The notes beneath the pieces were generated by a model. It worked only from the letters and a program-made list of their open reading frames with translations, ran no database searches and had not been told where the DNA came from. Of a stretch of 18,671 bases of DNA, positions 6,827-14,040 are shown in pieces (the stretch's first letter is position 1; each line of letters begins with the position of its first letter). Source of the stretch: Methanobacteriota archaeon (lineage in GTDB: Archaea > Hydrothermarchaeota > Hydrothermarchaeia > Hydrothermarchaeales > JACRDW01); the NCBI GenBank assembly GCA_016212785.1, contig JACRDW010000036.1, positions 1 through 18,671 of the forward strand. Direction: 5' to 3'. The position numbers and the translations under genes are program-made.

Positions 6827-7465
6827 CTTTGCATTTTTTATGAACTTCTTAACTTTTGAGTAATCCTTCTTGCCCTCTTTTTTCTCAACACCGCTTGAAA
6901 CGTCGACAGCGTAAGGCTTTACAATCCTTACGGATTCTGCGACGTTCTCAGGAGTAAGCCCACCGGCAAGTATGACTGGAATGCTGACTGCCTCGACTAT
7001 TTTTCTCGAAAGCTGCCGGTCGTGCGTCTTCCCGCTCCCGCCGAGCTGCTTGGACGGGGTATCCAAGAGCAGGGCATCGCTGTATCTTGCAAATTTTTTT
7101 GCTTCCTGAATAGAAGCCTTGTCTTTTACATGAATAGTCTTAATTATTTTGCACGGGATTAAGCTGCAAAGCTCTCTTACGAATTGCACGTCCTCGCTGC
7201 CGTGAAGCTGCACGAACTCGGGGCGAATCTCTTCGTAAAGCGCTGCAGCTTCTCCTATGGTTTTCGGCATAATTACGATAACTCTCCCGACCGGAGAAGG
7301 AAAATCTGCAAGAATTTCTTTCGCTTCCTGCGCAGTAACTTTCCGGGGAGTATCCACAGGTACTTCGACGATTGCTCCCACGAAGTCGGCTCCAAGCTCA
7401 GCTGCCGCAAGGGCATCTCTTCTGTTCGTGTTCCCGCAGATTTTTACCTTCAACTTGTTCCCCAC
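6818..7465 (-). CDS. trpF: Phosphoribosylanthranilate isomerase TrpF
   Basis: TrpF isomerises phosphoribosylanthranilate to CdRP in tryptophan synthesis. The protein has 215 residues in a TIM-barrel fold. KICGNT carries the catalytic Cys10 and LLLDTPS carries the catalytic Asp135. GGSGKTHD (142-149) and LAGGLTPENV form the phosphate-binding loops, and VDVSSGVE is the usual closing motif. The start is a GTG that overlaps the end of trpD by 16 bases, indicating translational coupling. It is the last gene of the trp operon seen here. Confidence 0.95.
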   Translation of the reverse strand: MGNKLKVKICGNTNRRDALAAAELGADFVGAIVEVPVDTPRKVTAQEAKEILADFPSPVGRVIVIMPKTIGEAAALYEEIRPEFVQLHGSEDVQFVRELCSLIPCKIIKTIHVKDKASIQEAKKFARYSDALLLDTPSKQLGGSGKTHDRQLSRKIVEAVSIPVILAGGLTPENVAESVRIVKPYAVDVSSGVEKKEGKKDYSKVKKFIKNAKLL

Positions 7466-8493
7466 TCCTCGTTTCCTGCGCTTCTGTTCGACTCTCTGAC
7501 GAGCGCCTGAAGTTTTTTGTAGGCAGCGCCTGAATCTATGTATTCGTTCGCTACTCCCATGGCTTCTTTTATAGAATGCGTCCTACCTCCGGCGTATATT
7601 CCTGCGGCTGCGTTCAGCGCAACAATGTCCCTTCTCGCTCCTTTTTCGCCGTTCTTCAGCACGTCGAGCACGACGTTTTTGTTGAACTCTAAATCACCGC
7701 CGAGGAGCTCATTTACCTGCGCTCTCTTTATTCCAAAATCTTCAGGTTTAACCCGGTAGGTTATCACTCTGCCTTCCTCAAGCTCAGAAATTTTAGTCTC
7801 CCCGAATGTGGATAGCTCGTCCAGCCCGCCGAGACCGTGCACCACAAGAACCCTCTTACTGCCGAGGAGCTTCAAAACCTTTGCGATTCTTTCTGTGAGT
7901 GCGGCGTCGTACACTCCCAGCAATTGTGCGTTCGCGCTTGCAGGATTCGTTAGAGGTCCGAGGATGTTGAAGACGGTTCTTATGCCTATTTCCTTTCTCG
8001 GACCTATCGCATGCTTCATCGCTGGATGGAATACCGGAGCGAACATAAAGCCTATGCCTGTGCTCTCTATACATCTCTCTACCTGCTTCGGAGGCAAATC
8101 GATTTTCACGCCCAGCGCTTCCAAAACATCTGCGCTGCCTGCCTTGGATGTAACGCTCCTGTTGCCGTGCTTGGCAACGTAAATGCCCGCGCCAGCAACA
8201 ACAAAGGCAGCAATCGTAGATATATTGAAGGTTTTTATTTTGTCGCCGCCTGTGCCGCAGGTATCAACGAGAGTGCCATTCACCTTCGGATTGATTTTCG
8301 AAGCGAAGCTGCGCATGATTTTTGCGCAGGCGGTAATTTCCGCCACAGTCTCGCCCTTCATTCGCAGCGCAGTTAGAAAAGCTCCTATCTGCGCCTGCGT
8401 TGCTGCTCCGCTCATTATGAGCTTCATCGCCTCCTCAGCCTCGCTGACCGTCAAGTCCTTCCCTTCGACCAGCTTGCCTATGAATTCCTTCAT
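7450..8493 (-). CDS. trpD: Anthranilate phosphoribosyltransferase TrpD
   Basis: TrpD joins anthranilate to PRPP. The 347-residue protein has a small helical N-terminal domain followed by the nucleoside-phosphorylase-type fold. DTCGTGGD (77-84) holds the pyrophosphate, and N90-x-ST with KHGNR (108-112) forms the PRPP and anthranilate site. AIGPRKEIGIRTVFNILGPLTNP follows in order, and GLDE supplies metal ligands. The ATG overlaps the trpG stop as ATGA. In some archaea trpG and trpD are fused; here they are separate. Confidence 0.96.
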   Translation of the reverse strand: MKEFIGKLVEGKDLTVSEAEEAMKLIMSGAATQAQIGAFLTALRMKGETVAEITACAKIMRSFASKINPKVNGTLVDTCGTGGDKIKTFNISTIAAFVVAGAGIYVAKHGNRSVTSKAGSADVLEALGVKIDLPPKQVERCIESTGIGFMFAPVFHPAMKHAIGPRKEIGIRTVFNILGPLTNPASANAQLLGVYDAALTERIAKVLKLLGSKRVLVVHGLGGLDELSTFGETKISELEEGRVITYRVKPEDFGIKRAQVNELLGGDLEFNKNVVLDVLKNGEKGARRDIVALNAAAGIYAGGRTHSIKEAMGVANEYIDSGAAYKKLQALVRESNRSAGNEEWGTS

Positions 8494-9059
8494 ATCCTCA
8501 TCTCCAGAAAATTTTTTATTATTTTTTCCCCCTCGCTCGTAAGAATCGATTCTGGGTGGAACTGAACCCCCTCGACCGCATAGCGTTTGTGCCTGACCCC
8601 CATTATAATTCCGTCCTCGCTTGTAGCGCTTATCTCGATTTCTTCTGGAAAGTTCTGCTTTTGTATTGCCAGCGAGTGATACCTCGTGGCGATGAAGGGG
8701 TTGTCAACCCCTCGATAAATAGTTTTTCCGTCATGCTTTATCTCACTCGTTTTGCCGTGCATCAAATTGCTCGCCCTTGCTACAGTACCGCCGAATGCAA
8801 CACCGATTGCCTGGTGCCCTAAACAAACTCCCAGAATTGGAATCTCTTTTCCAAATTTTTTTATTATCGCAATGCTGCTGCCTGCATTTTCTGGTATGCC
8901 GGAACCAGGGCTTATAATTATTTTGTCTGGAGCAATTTTTTTGACTTCTCCGAGAGAAATGTTGTTTCTTCTCACAACTACTTCTGCTCCAAGCTCTCCG
9001 ACATATTGATACAAATTGTAAACGAAGCTGTCTATGTTGTCGATGATTAGGACTCTCAT
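8490..9059 (-). CDS. trpG: Anthranilate synthase glutamine amidotransferase subunit TrpG
   Basis: The class I glutamine amidotransferase that supplies ammonia to TrpE. The 189 residues contain the complete triad: Cys79 in GVCLGHQA, His168 and Glu170 in FHPES. SPGSG and HSLA are also present. A related protein, PabA, has the same motifs, but the operon makes TrpG clear. Translation probably starts at ATG 9059; an in-frame TTG two codons earlier is possible. The gene is separated from trpE by about 110 bases filled with hairpins, unlike the overlapping junctions elsewhere in the operon. One stem (9076-9105) ends just before the trpG ribosome-binding region. Confidence 0.95.
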   Translation of the reverse strand: MRVLIIDNIDSFVYNLYQYVGELGAEVVVRRNNISLGEVKKIAPDKIIISPGSGIPENAGSSIAIIKKFGKEIPILGVCLGHQAIGVAFGGTVARASNLMHGKTSEIKHDGKTIYRGVDNPFIATRYHSLAIQKQNFPEEIEISATSEDGIIMGVRHKRYAVEGVQFHPESILTSEGEKIIKNFLEMRI

Positions 9060-9075
9060 TTTCAATCCACTTCCT

Positions 9076-9138
9076 CACGACTCACTTCGCTCGTCGTTCG
9101 TCGTGTCTTGACCCACGTTGTACTTGCTCTCGCAAGTA
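9076..9138 (-). repeat. Hairpins in the trpE-trpG gap
   Basis: Two perfect short inverted repeats. CACGAC and GTCGTG (9076-9081 and 9100-9105) are separated by 18 bases. TACTTGC-TCTC-GCAAGTA (9121-9138) is a 7-bp stem that would carry a GAGA (GNRA-type) tetraloop in the trp mRNA. They fill the only long gap in the operon and end about 15 bases before the trpG start. They may affect trpG translation or mRNA processing, or be remnants of an inserted palindromic element. Confidence 0.55.
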
Positions 9139-9167
9139 ATTTTCCCCGAGGGCTTTTGCGAAGCACT

Positions 9168-9223
9168 CGTTCAGCATGAACGAAGGCATGAGCGACGCTC
9201 GTGCCCTCGCTTCTGCGAAGCGA
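9168..9223 (-). repeat. Palindromes within the 3' end of trpE
   Basis: Three perfect inverted repeats lie in or across the last 17 codons of trpE: CGTTCA-GCA-TGAACG (9168-9182, spanning the stop codon), GAGCG-A-CGCTC (about 9190-9200) and TCGCTTC-TGC-GAAGCGA (9207-9223). The TrpE tail they encode does not resemble the usual end of the family, which suggests the palindromic DNA arrived later. Confidence 0.5.
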
Positions 9224-10685
9224 ATACAAAAGGGCTCAGCTCAATCGCTTTTAGCATCGCCTTTCCCTTGTTCACGGTCTCCTGATACTCTTTCTCTGGC
9301 ACAGAATCTGCAACTATTCCTGCGCCTGCCTGAATGTAAGCTTTGTTGTTTTGAATTATAATCGTTCTAATCGTGATTGCGAAGTCCATGTCTCCGCTGA
9401 AGGAGAAGTAGCCGATACTTCCAGCGTATATGCCGCGCCTGCTCGGCTCGAGCTCCTCGATTATCTGCATTGCTCTCACCTTCGGCGCTCCGCTAACGGT
9501 GCCTGCTGGAAAGCTCGCCTCAAGAGCGTCGAATGCGTCTTTTCCGTTTTGAAGCTCGCCCGCTACGTTGCTGACGATGTGCTGCACGTGTGAATATTTC
9601 TCAACCGCCATGAATTCGTCAACGCAAACGCTCCCAAACTTTGAAACCTTGCCCACGTCGTTGCGCCCTAAATCAACGAGCATCACGTGCTCTGCCCTCT
9701 CCTTCGGGTCGTTGAGCATCTCCCTTGAAAGCTGCTCGTCCTCCACGATATTGCCCCCCCTCGGTCTTGTGCCTGCAATCGGTCTCACAACAACCTTTCT
9801 TCCATCTACCTTAACCAGAATTTCAGGGCTCGAGCCGATAATCTTGAGTTTATCGAACTCCAGGAAGTACATATAGGGTGAGGGGTTGATTTCCTTCAGA
9901 GCTAAATAGATGCTGAGCGGGTCATTGCTTGGCAATGCGCTAACCTCGCACTCGAAGCGCTGGCTAAGAACTGCCTGAAATATATCTCCTGCGTAGATGT
10001 ACTCCTTTGTCTTTCTCACAGCATCTTCGAACCCTTGCTTGGTAAAATTGCTCCTTACGTCAAATTTTTGTTGACCCTGCTGGCTTGTACTGTATAGGAG
10101 CTTTCGGGGTTTTGCTTCCTTCAAAATTTTCTCAAGCTCTGAAATTTTCTTCTGCGCTTTCCGGAACCGCCTTTCAATGCCCCTCTCGTTCTCGAGCAGA
10201 AGATTTGAAATGAGCAGGACTTCCTCTCTCCAATGGTCGAAGACGATTAAATCCCTGACAAACATGAACTCTGCGTCATTGTGCTTTAAATCGTCCTTCG
10301 CAGAGCTGCCAACGTCCTCGAAGTAGCGGACGATGTCATAGGAAAAATAGCCCAGCAGCCCGCCGGAAAATCTCGGCAGCTTGTTTTTCTGAGTTTTGTA
10401 CTTCAGAATTTTTCTCAGCACTTTCATCGGATTTTTAACTTTTCTGCCGTTCATCCTGCCGTCTTTCAAGCGCGTTATTTTCGGCGGAGAATTTCCCAGA
10501 AACGAATATCTCGCTATCTTTTCTCCGACGATTGCAGATTCGAGCAGGAAGGAATATTTAGACATCTTTCTCAGCGCAGCATACACATCGGTCGGCTTTA
10601 ATTCAAATTTTGCCACTTTTACCAGAGGTATGACGCAGGGGAAATCAAGATTTCCCGCTGCTTCGTAAACTTCCTCAAGCTCCAT
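9171..10685 (-). CDS. trpE: Anthranilate synthase component I TrpE
   Basis: TrpE makes anthranilate from chorismate, using ammonia from TrpG. The protein has 504 residues. The N-terminal domain carries LLES (47-50), the conserved tryptophan-binding motif for feedback inhibition. The catalytic domain has [14 protein letters not shown] (Mg and chorismate site), [10 protein letters not shown] (393-402) and AGAGIVADS. Presence of LLES and operon position favour TrpE over PabB. The ATG overlaps trpC by 11 bases. The family normally ends near KAIEL; about 21 more residues follow here (SPFVFASQ...CLRSC), encoded by palindromic DNA, and look like a non-conserved extension. Confidence 0.96.
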   Translation of the reverse strand: MELEEVYEAAGNLDFPCVIPLVKVAKFELKPTDVYAALRKMSKYSFLLESAIVGEKIARYSFLGNSPPKITRLKDGRMNGRKVKNPMKVLRKILKYKTQKNKLPRFSGGLLGYFSYDIVRYFEDVGSSAKDDLKHNDAEFMFVRDLIVFDHWREEVLLISNLLLENERGIERRFRKAQKKISELEKILKEAKPRKLLYSTSQQGQQKFDVRSNFTKQGFEDAVRKTKEYIYAGDIFQAVLSQRFECEVSALPSNDPLSIYLALKEINPSPYMYFLEFDKLKIIGSSPEILVKVDGRKVVVRPIAGTRPRGGNIVEDEQLSREMLNDPKERAEHVMLVDLGRNDVGKVSKFGSVCVDEFMAVEKYSHVQHIVSNVAGELQNGKDAFDALEASFPAGTVSGAPKVRAMQIIEELEPSRRGIYAGSIGYFSFSGDMDFAITIRTIIIQNNKAYIQAGAGIVADSVPEKEYQETVNKGKAMLKAIELSPFVFASQKRGHERRSCLRSC

Positions 10686-11424
10686 GCACGAACTCCCTCA
10701 CTTTTTCTGAAATATTGTCAGAGCTCATCACTGCGCTGCCTATGAGCGCAGCGTCGCAGTATTTCAGCACGAACTTTAAATCTTGCAGAGTGTTAATTCC
10801 TGAGGCGCTGATTTTTATTCCATTTATATTTGAAAATACCCTGCTTCTGTTTAAATCAATTTGCAGCGTGTCCTTGTCCCTGTTGTTTATTGCGTAAATT
10901 CTCGCACCCGCTCTCTCTGCCCTCGCTACATCTTCGAGAGAATGAACCTCGACCACAGGCTCCATTCCGAGCCTGCGAGATTCTCCGATGAACTTTTTTA
11001 ATGTTATTTCATCAAAAAAACTCGCTATGAGAAGCAGGGAATCCGCACCGTAGTAGTAAGACTCTCCTATCTGGGCCTCGTCGAAGATAAAATCTTTCCT
11101 CAGCACCGGAATAGGTGAAATCCTGGAAACTTCGCTGAGATTTTTCAAGCTGCCTCCGAAGTACTTTTCCTCGGTGAGCACAGAGATTCCGCAGGCGCCT
11201 CCTTCAATCATTTCTTTTGCTATTGCTTTTACGTCCCCCTGCACCCTGATTATGCCAGAAGGCGAGGAGAACTTAATTTCAGGAATCACTGGATTTGCGC
11301 CCTGCTCTCTCTTCTCCAAAATAGCCCTCTCAAAACTCCTTGGCACCCTTTTATACTCTATCTGCCTTTCGAATCGCCTGTATCTGGATTTGCAGTCCTC
11401 GAAGATTGTGCTGAAGTTTACCAC
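10675..11424 (-). CDS. trpC: Indole-3-glycerol phosphate synthase TrpC
   Basis: TrpC closes the indole ring, converting CdRP to indole-3-glycerol phosphate. The 249-residue TIM barrel has PEIKFSSPS (Glu49, Lys51), VLRKDF with the catalytic Lys110, VVEVH with Glu159, INNRD and SASGI. The start is taken as GTG at 11424, 8 bases after AAAGG on the mRNA; an ATG a few bases upstream is out of frame and stops at once. It is the first gene of the trp operon, preceded by an elaborate leader (hairpin, two TGTACA boxes, TATA box). Confidence 0.94.
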   Translation of the reverse strand: MVNFSTIFEDCKSRYRRFERQIEYKRVPRSFERAILEKREQGANPVIPEIKFSSPSGIIRVQGDVKAIAKEMIEGGACGISVLTEEKYFGGSLKNLSEVSRISPIPVLRKDFIFDEAQIGESYYYGADSLLLIASFFDEITLKKFIGESRRLGMEPVVEVHSLEDVARAERAGARIYAINNRDKDTLQIDLNRSRVFSNINGIKISASGINTLQDLKFVLKYCDAALIGSAVMSSDNISEKVREFVHGA

Positions 11425-11441
11425 ATATATCGCCTTTCTTG

Positions 11442-11462
11442 CTACTTCTTTCTAAGAAGTAG
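11442..11462 (-). promoter_or_regulatory. Perfect 9-bp hairpin in the trp operon leader
   Basis: CTACTTCTT and AAGAAGTAG (the same on either strand) pair perfectly around a 3-base loop. The stem ends about 5 bases before the AAAGG ribosome-binding site of trpC and starts 3 bases after the TGTACA pair. There is no U-run after it, so it is not an intrinsic terminator. It could influence ribosome access or be part of an extended operator. Confidence 0.55.
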
Positions 11463-11490
11463 TAATGTACACGTATGTACAATGAAGCAT
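11452..11490 (-). other. Possible 12-codon leader ORF ahead of trpC
   Basis: ATG at 11488-11490 starts about 10 bases after the expected transcription start and runs 12 codons (MLHCTYVYITTS) to a TAG inside the loop of the leader hairpin. It has no Trp codon, so classical Trp-codon attenuation is not suggested. It has no clear ribosome-binding site and may be chance. Confidence 0.2.
11466..11481. promoter_or_regulatory. Paired TGTACA (TRP-box-like) operator of the trp operon
   Basis: TGTACA-CGTA-TGTACA: two copies of the self-complementary hexamer at 11466-11471 and 11476-11481, spaced exactly 10 bp, one helical turn. TGTACA is the consensus TRP box bound by TrpY, the tryptophan-responsive repressor described in Methanothermobacter. 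Position directly ahead of a trp operon makes the match meaningful. The pair lies about 20-35 bases downstream of the transcription start predicted from the TATA box. No trpY gene is in the window. Confidence 0.75.
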
Positions 11491-11520
11491 GATTGTGTTC
11501 TATTCACGTAAGATGCACCG

Positions 11521-11530
11521 ATATATAAAG
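11521..11530 (-). promoter_or_regulatory. TATA box of the trp operon
   Basis: The minus strand reads CTTTATATAT, preceded by an A-rich block that could serve as a BRE. Transcription would start near 11500, giving a leader of about 75 bases before trpC that contains the TGTACA pair, a small ORF and the hairpin. This contrasts with the leaderless genes elsewhere in the window. Confidence 0.65.
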
Positions 11531-11539
11531 TTTTTTGTT

Positions 11540-11583
11540 CACCACATAGCATTAAGTCTTGTGCACTAGCTGGCTATGTGGTG
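11540..11583. repeat. 11-bp perfect inverted repeat between the trp and ilvD promoters
   Basis: CACCACATAGC (11540-11550) and GCTATGTGGTG (11573-11583) are perfect complements around a 22-base centre containing GTGCAC. The left arm lies 10 bases from the trp TATA box and the right arm about 80 bases from the ilvD TATA box. A further small hairpin (CTTCC-GCAA-GGAAG, 11592-11605) follows. It is a candidate regulator site or a small mobile or palindromic element. Confidence 0.6.
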
Positions 11584-11661
11584 CCAGTTCCCTTCCGCAA
11601 GGAAGATGGAAAGAATGCCAGCTTTCTATCGAAATGGGCTTACGCCTTCGCTAGGGCAAAT

Positions 11662-11669
11662 TTTATATG
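11662..11669 (+). promoter_or_regulatory. TATA box of ilvD
   Basis: TTTATATG centred about 27 bases ahead of the ATG at 11693, which supports that start and predicts a leaderless mRNA. Confidence 0.6.
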
Positions 11670-11692
11670 CATGCAGGAAATCACTCATACCC

Positions 11693-13381
11693 ATGAGAAG
11701 CGACGAAACTAAGAAGGGCGCGGAGAGAGCGCCGCACAGGAGTTTATTGAAAGCTCTCGGAATCACTGACGAGGAAATCGAGAAGCCTTTTGTTGCTGTT
11801 GTAAACTCTTGGAATGAATTCGTTCCGGGTCATGCGCATTTAGATAGAATTGCGGATGCTGTCAAAGCGGGTGTAAGGAGCGCAGGCGGCACACCTTTCG
11901 AGTTCAACACGATTGCAATCTGCGACGGCATAGCGATGGGGCACGAGGGCATGAAGTACTCGCTGCCGAGCAGGGAAGTAATTGCAGATTCCATAGAGCT
12001 AATGATTCAGGCGCACCGCATGGATGCCATGGTCATGATACCATCATGCGACAAAATAGTGCCGGGGCATTTAATGGCTGCCGCACGTTTAGATTTGCCT
12101 GCCGTCGTCGTTACGGGAGGCGCAATGTGCCCGGGCTTCATTGGAGACGAATACGCGGACTTAATCTCTGTTTTCGAAGGCGTGGGGGCGTATAAGACTG
12201 GAAAAATCTCGAAGGAAGAACTCAGGAATCTTGAAGAACTCGCATGCGCTGGCGCAGGCTCCTGCGCAGGTCTGTTTACCGCAAATACGATGGCATGCGT
12301 GACCGAAGCCCTGGGAATGTCGCTTCCAGAATGCGCAACCTGCCATGCTGTGGATGCAAAGAAGCTTAGAATCGCAAAGAAGTCAGGAATGCAGATAGTG
12401 GAACTGCTAAGGAAGAAAATAACCGCGGGCGGGATACTTACAAAAAAAGCGTTCGAAAATGCAATAGTGGTGGACATGGCTATAGGAGGCTCCACGAATA
12501 CTGCGCTGCACCTGCCTGCGATTGCGAGCGAAGCAGGGATAAAACTTGATTTAAAAACTTTCGACGAGCTGAGCAGAGTTACCCCCAACATTGTAAGTCT
12601 CAGACCGGGGGGTAACTACTTCATGCTTGACTTGGACAGAGCAGGAGGAATACCGGCAGTAATGCACAGATTAAAAGAAAAGCTGAACCTAGGCTGCCTG
12701 ACAGTAACCGGAAAAAGCATGGGTGACGATCTGAAAAAAATCAGAATAATCAATCCAGGGAAAAATAGAGAAGTTATAAGAACGCTGGACAATCCGTACA
12801 GCAGGGAGGGGGGCATTGCAGTGCTCTACGGCTCTCTCGCTTCAAAAGGTGCTGTAGTGAAGCAGAGCGCAGTAGCTCCGAAAATGCTGGTGCATAAGGG
12901 GAAAGCGAAGGTATTCGAAAGCGAGGAAAAAGCGAACAAAGCAATTATGGAGAAGAAAATAAAGAGGGGCGACGTTGTAATAATCCGCTACGAGGGTCCG
13001 AAGGGAGGACCCGGAATGCGAGAGATGCTGGAAGCTACGTCCGCATTAGCAGGAATGGGGCTGCTGGATTCTGTCGCACTGGTAACGGACGGAAGATTTT
13101 CAGGCGGAACGAGAGGTCTCTGCATAGGTCACGTTTCTCCGGAGGCGGCAGAAGGGGGTCCAATTGCTCTGGTTGAGGACGGCGATATAATTGAGATAGA
13201 CGTGCCCAACAGGAAAATAGAGCTCGCAGTTCCAAAAGTTGAACTGAATAAGAGAAAATTTAAGGCTCCGAAACCTAAGATTAATGCAGGCTACTTATCG
13301 AGGTATTTGAAATCGGTCAGCTCGGCAAACGAAGGCGCTATTCTTCCATCTCATACATCTCGGTACCATACAGGTCGGTGA
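11693..13381 (+). CDS. ilvD: Dihydroxy-acid dehydratase IlvD
   Basis: IlvD dehydrates 2,3-dihydroxy-isovalerate and -methylvalerate to the 2-keto acids in valine, leucine and isoleucine synthesis. It is an Fe-S enzyme. The 562 residues start [19 protein letters not shown], a classic beginning. Conserved stretches include [32 protein letters not shown] (Cys77), SCDKIVPGH (Cys119), [14 protein letters not shown] (Cys191), and near the C terminus GRFSGGTRG and [12 protein letters not shown]. The frame is open 39 codons further upstream but that part contains promoter and hairpin DNA. The last 11 residues ([11 protein letters not shown]), beyond the usual SSANEGAIL ending, come from sequence antisense to the end of the neighbouring gene. 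Confidence 0.96.
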   Translation: MRSDETKKGAERAPHRSLLKALGITDEEIEKPFVAVVNSWNEFVPGHAHLDRIADAVKAGVRSAGGTPFEFNTIAICDGIAMGHEGMKYSLPSREVIADSIELMIQAHRMDAMVMIPSCDKIVPGHLMAAARLDLPAVVVTGGAMCPGFIGDEYADLISVFEGVGAYKTGKISKEELRNLEELACAGAGSCAGLFTANTMACVTEALGMSLPECATCHAVDAKKLRIAKKSGMQIVELLRKKITAGGILTKKAFENAIVVDMAIGGSTNTALHLPAIASEAGIKLDLKTFDELSRVTPNIVSLRPGGNYFMLDLDRAGGIPAVMHRLKEKLNLGCLTVTGKSMGDDLKKIRIINPGKNREVIRTLDNPYSREGGIAVLYGSLASKGAVVKQSAVAPKMLVHKGKAKVFESEEKANKAIMEKKIKRGDVVIIRYEGPKGGPGMREMLEATSALAGMGLLDSVALVTDGRFSGGTRGLCIGHVSPEAAEGGPIALVEDGDIIEIDVPNRKIELAVPKVELNKRKFKAPKPKINAGYLSRYLKSVSSANEGAILPSHTSRYHTGR

Positions 13382-13589
13382 TGTACTTTCTCTCTTCCTC
13401 TGACTTTTTTTTCTTATCTTCCTCGACTACCAGGATATCGCCGTGCCTGCGTTTGGCTCTTTCAGTTATCTTGTACTTAGAAGCGCTGAACTTGTCAACC
13501 TTAGTTCCGCAGCGCCTGCACACGAGAACTGTCTTGCTTCCGGTGTTCTTGGGAATCATGAAGCTTTTGCATGAGGGACAAAACTCCAA
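13338..13589 (-). CDS. Single zinc-ribbon protein resembling the N-terminal half of RpoM/TFS
   Basis: An 83-residue protein starting [15 protein letters not shown]. It has a zinc ribbon, C4-x2-C7 and C24-x2-C27 (VCRRCG), as in the N-terminal domain of archaeal transcription factor S and RNA polymerase subunit Rpb9. The C-terminal ribbon, which in TFS carries the Asp-Glu cleavage hairpin, is absent. Instead there is a basic-acidic linker ([15 protein letters not shown]) and an acidic tail. It may bind RNA polymerase but should not promote transcript cleavage. TTG at 13589 is chosen because GGGGGGA lies 6-7 bases upstream; a TTG at 13604 is the alternative. Its 3' end overlaps ilvD by 44 bases, tail to tail. 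Confidence 0.75.
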   Translation of the reverse strand: MEFCPSCKSFMIPKNTGSKTVLVCRRCGTKVDKFSASKYKITERAKRRHGDILVVEEDKKKKSEEERKYITDLYGTEMYEMEE

Positions 13590-13640
13590 GAAATTTCCCC
13601 CCAAATTTTTAACGCAAATAGCTTTTAACTATAACATCTG

Positions 13641-14027
13641 TCAGAATTTGTATAAGTAGAAGCTGGCCTTCTTGTAGTTTATAATTTTGCCCCTGGTTTT
13701 AACAAAATCTGAAGAAAGCGAGCGAATTATCAAATCAGCTCCAACTCTTCTGGCAATGCTCTCCAGATAAGGATAAAGCTCCGGAGGGGGTCTTATCGAG
13801 TATATAAGCTCTGCATTTTCGTATATGCTAACATCCGGTCTAGTGATGTCGTCTATAATAACGCCTCTACCAGCTACGTCTGTAGCGATTACCCGCGCAT
13901 TTCTCAGCTTCTTTTTCAGCTCCCGCAGCACAGAAAATTCCCTACCCACGCCTACCTCGACTATTTTTCTTGCATTCGAATAATTCTTGACGATGTACTC
14001 AGCAAAGTCTTTATAATCCTGCAGCAT
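13641..14027 (-). CDS. UPF0146 family protein
   Basis: A 128-residue protein matching the archaeal UPF0146 family: IVEVGVGREFSVLRELKK, VIATDVAGRGVIIDDITRPD and AELIYSIRPPPEL in order. The first two recall motif I and the acidic loop of a small class I SAM-dependent methyltransferase fold, but the protein is short and no activity can be stated. A good Shine-Dalgarno GGTGAT ends 3 bases before the ATG. It is divergent from the archaemetzincin gene, with only 13 bases between start codons, and lies 51 bases upstream of the zinc-ribbon gene on the same strand, so the two may be co-transcribed. Confidence 0.85.
   Translation of the reverse strand: MLQDYKDFAEYIVKNYSNARKIVEVGVGREFSVLRELKKKLRNARVIATDVAGRGVIIDDITRPDVSIYENAELIYSIRPPPELYPYLESIARRVGADLIIRSLSSDFVKTRGKIINYKKASFYLYKF
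14009..14016 (+). promoter_or_regulatory. TATA box of the archaemetzincin gene, inside the divergent gene
   Basis: CTTTATAATC is centred about 28 bases ahead of the ATG at 14041 and lies within the first codons of the UPF0146 gene on the other strand. Confidence 0.5.
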
Positions 14028-14040
14028 TCAATCACCTTTT

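Noticed and set aside
11452..11490. Classical Trp-codon attenuator
   Set aside because: The leader ORF has no Trp codon and no U-rich terminator follows the hairpin, so a bacterial-type attenuator is not supported.
11576..11692. 39-codon N-terminal extension of IlvD
   Set aside because: It is encoded by hairpin and promoter sequence; the conserved IlvD beginning and a well-placed TATA box support ATG 11693.
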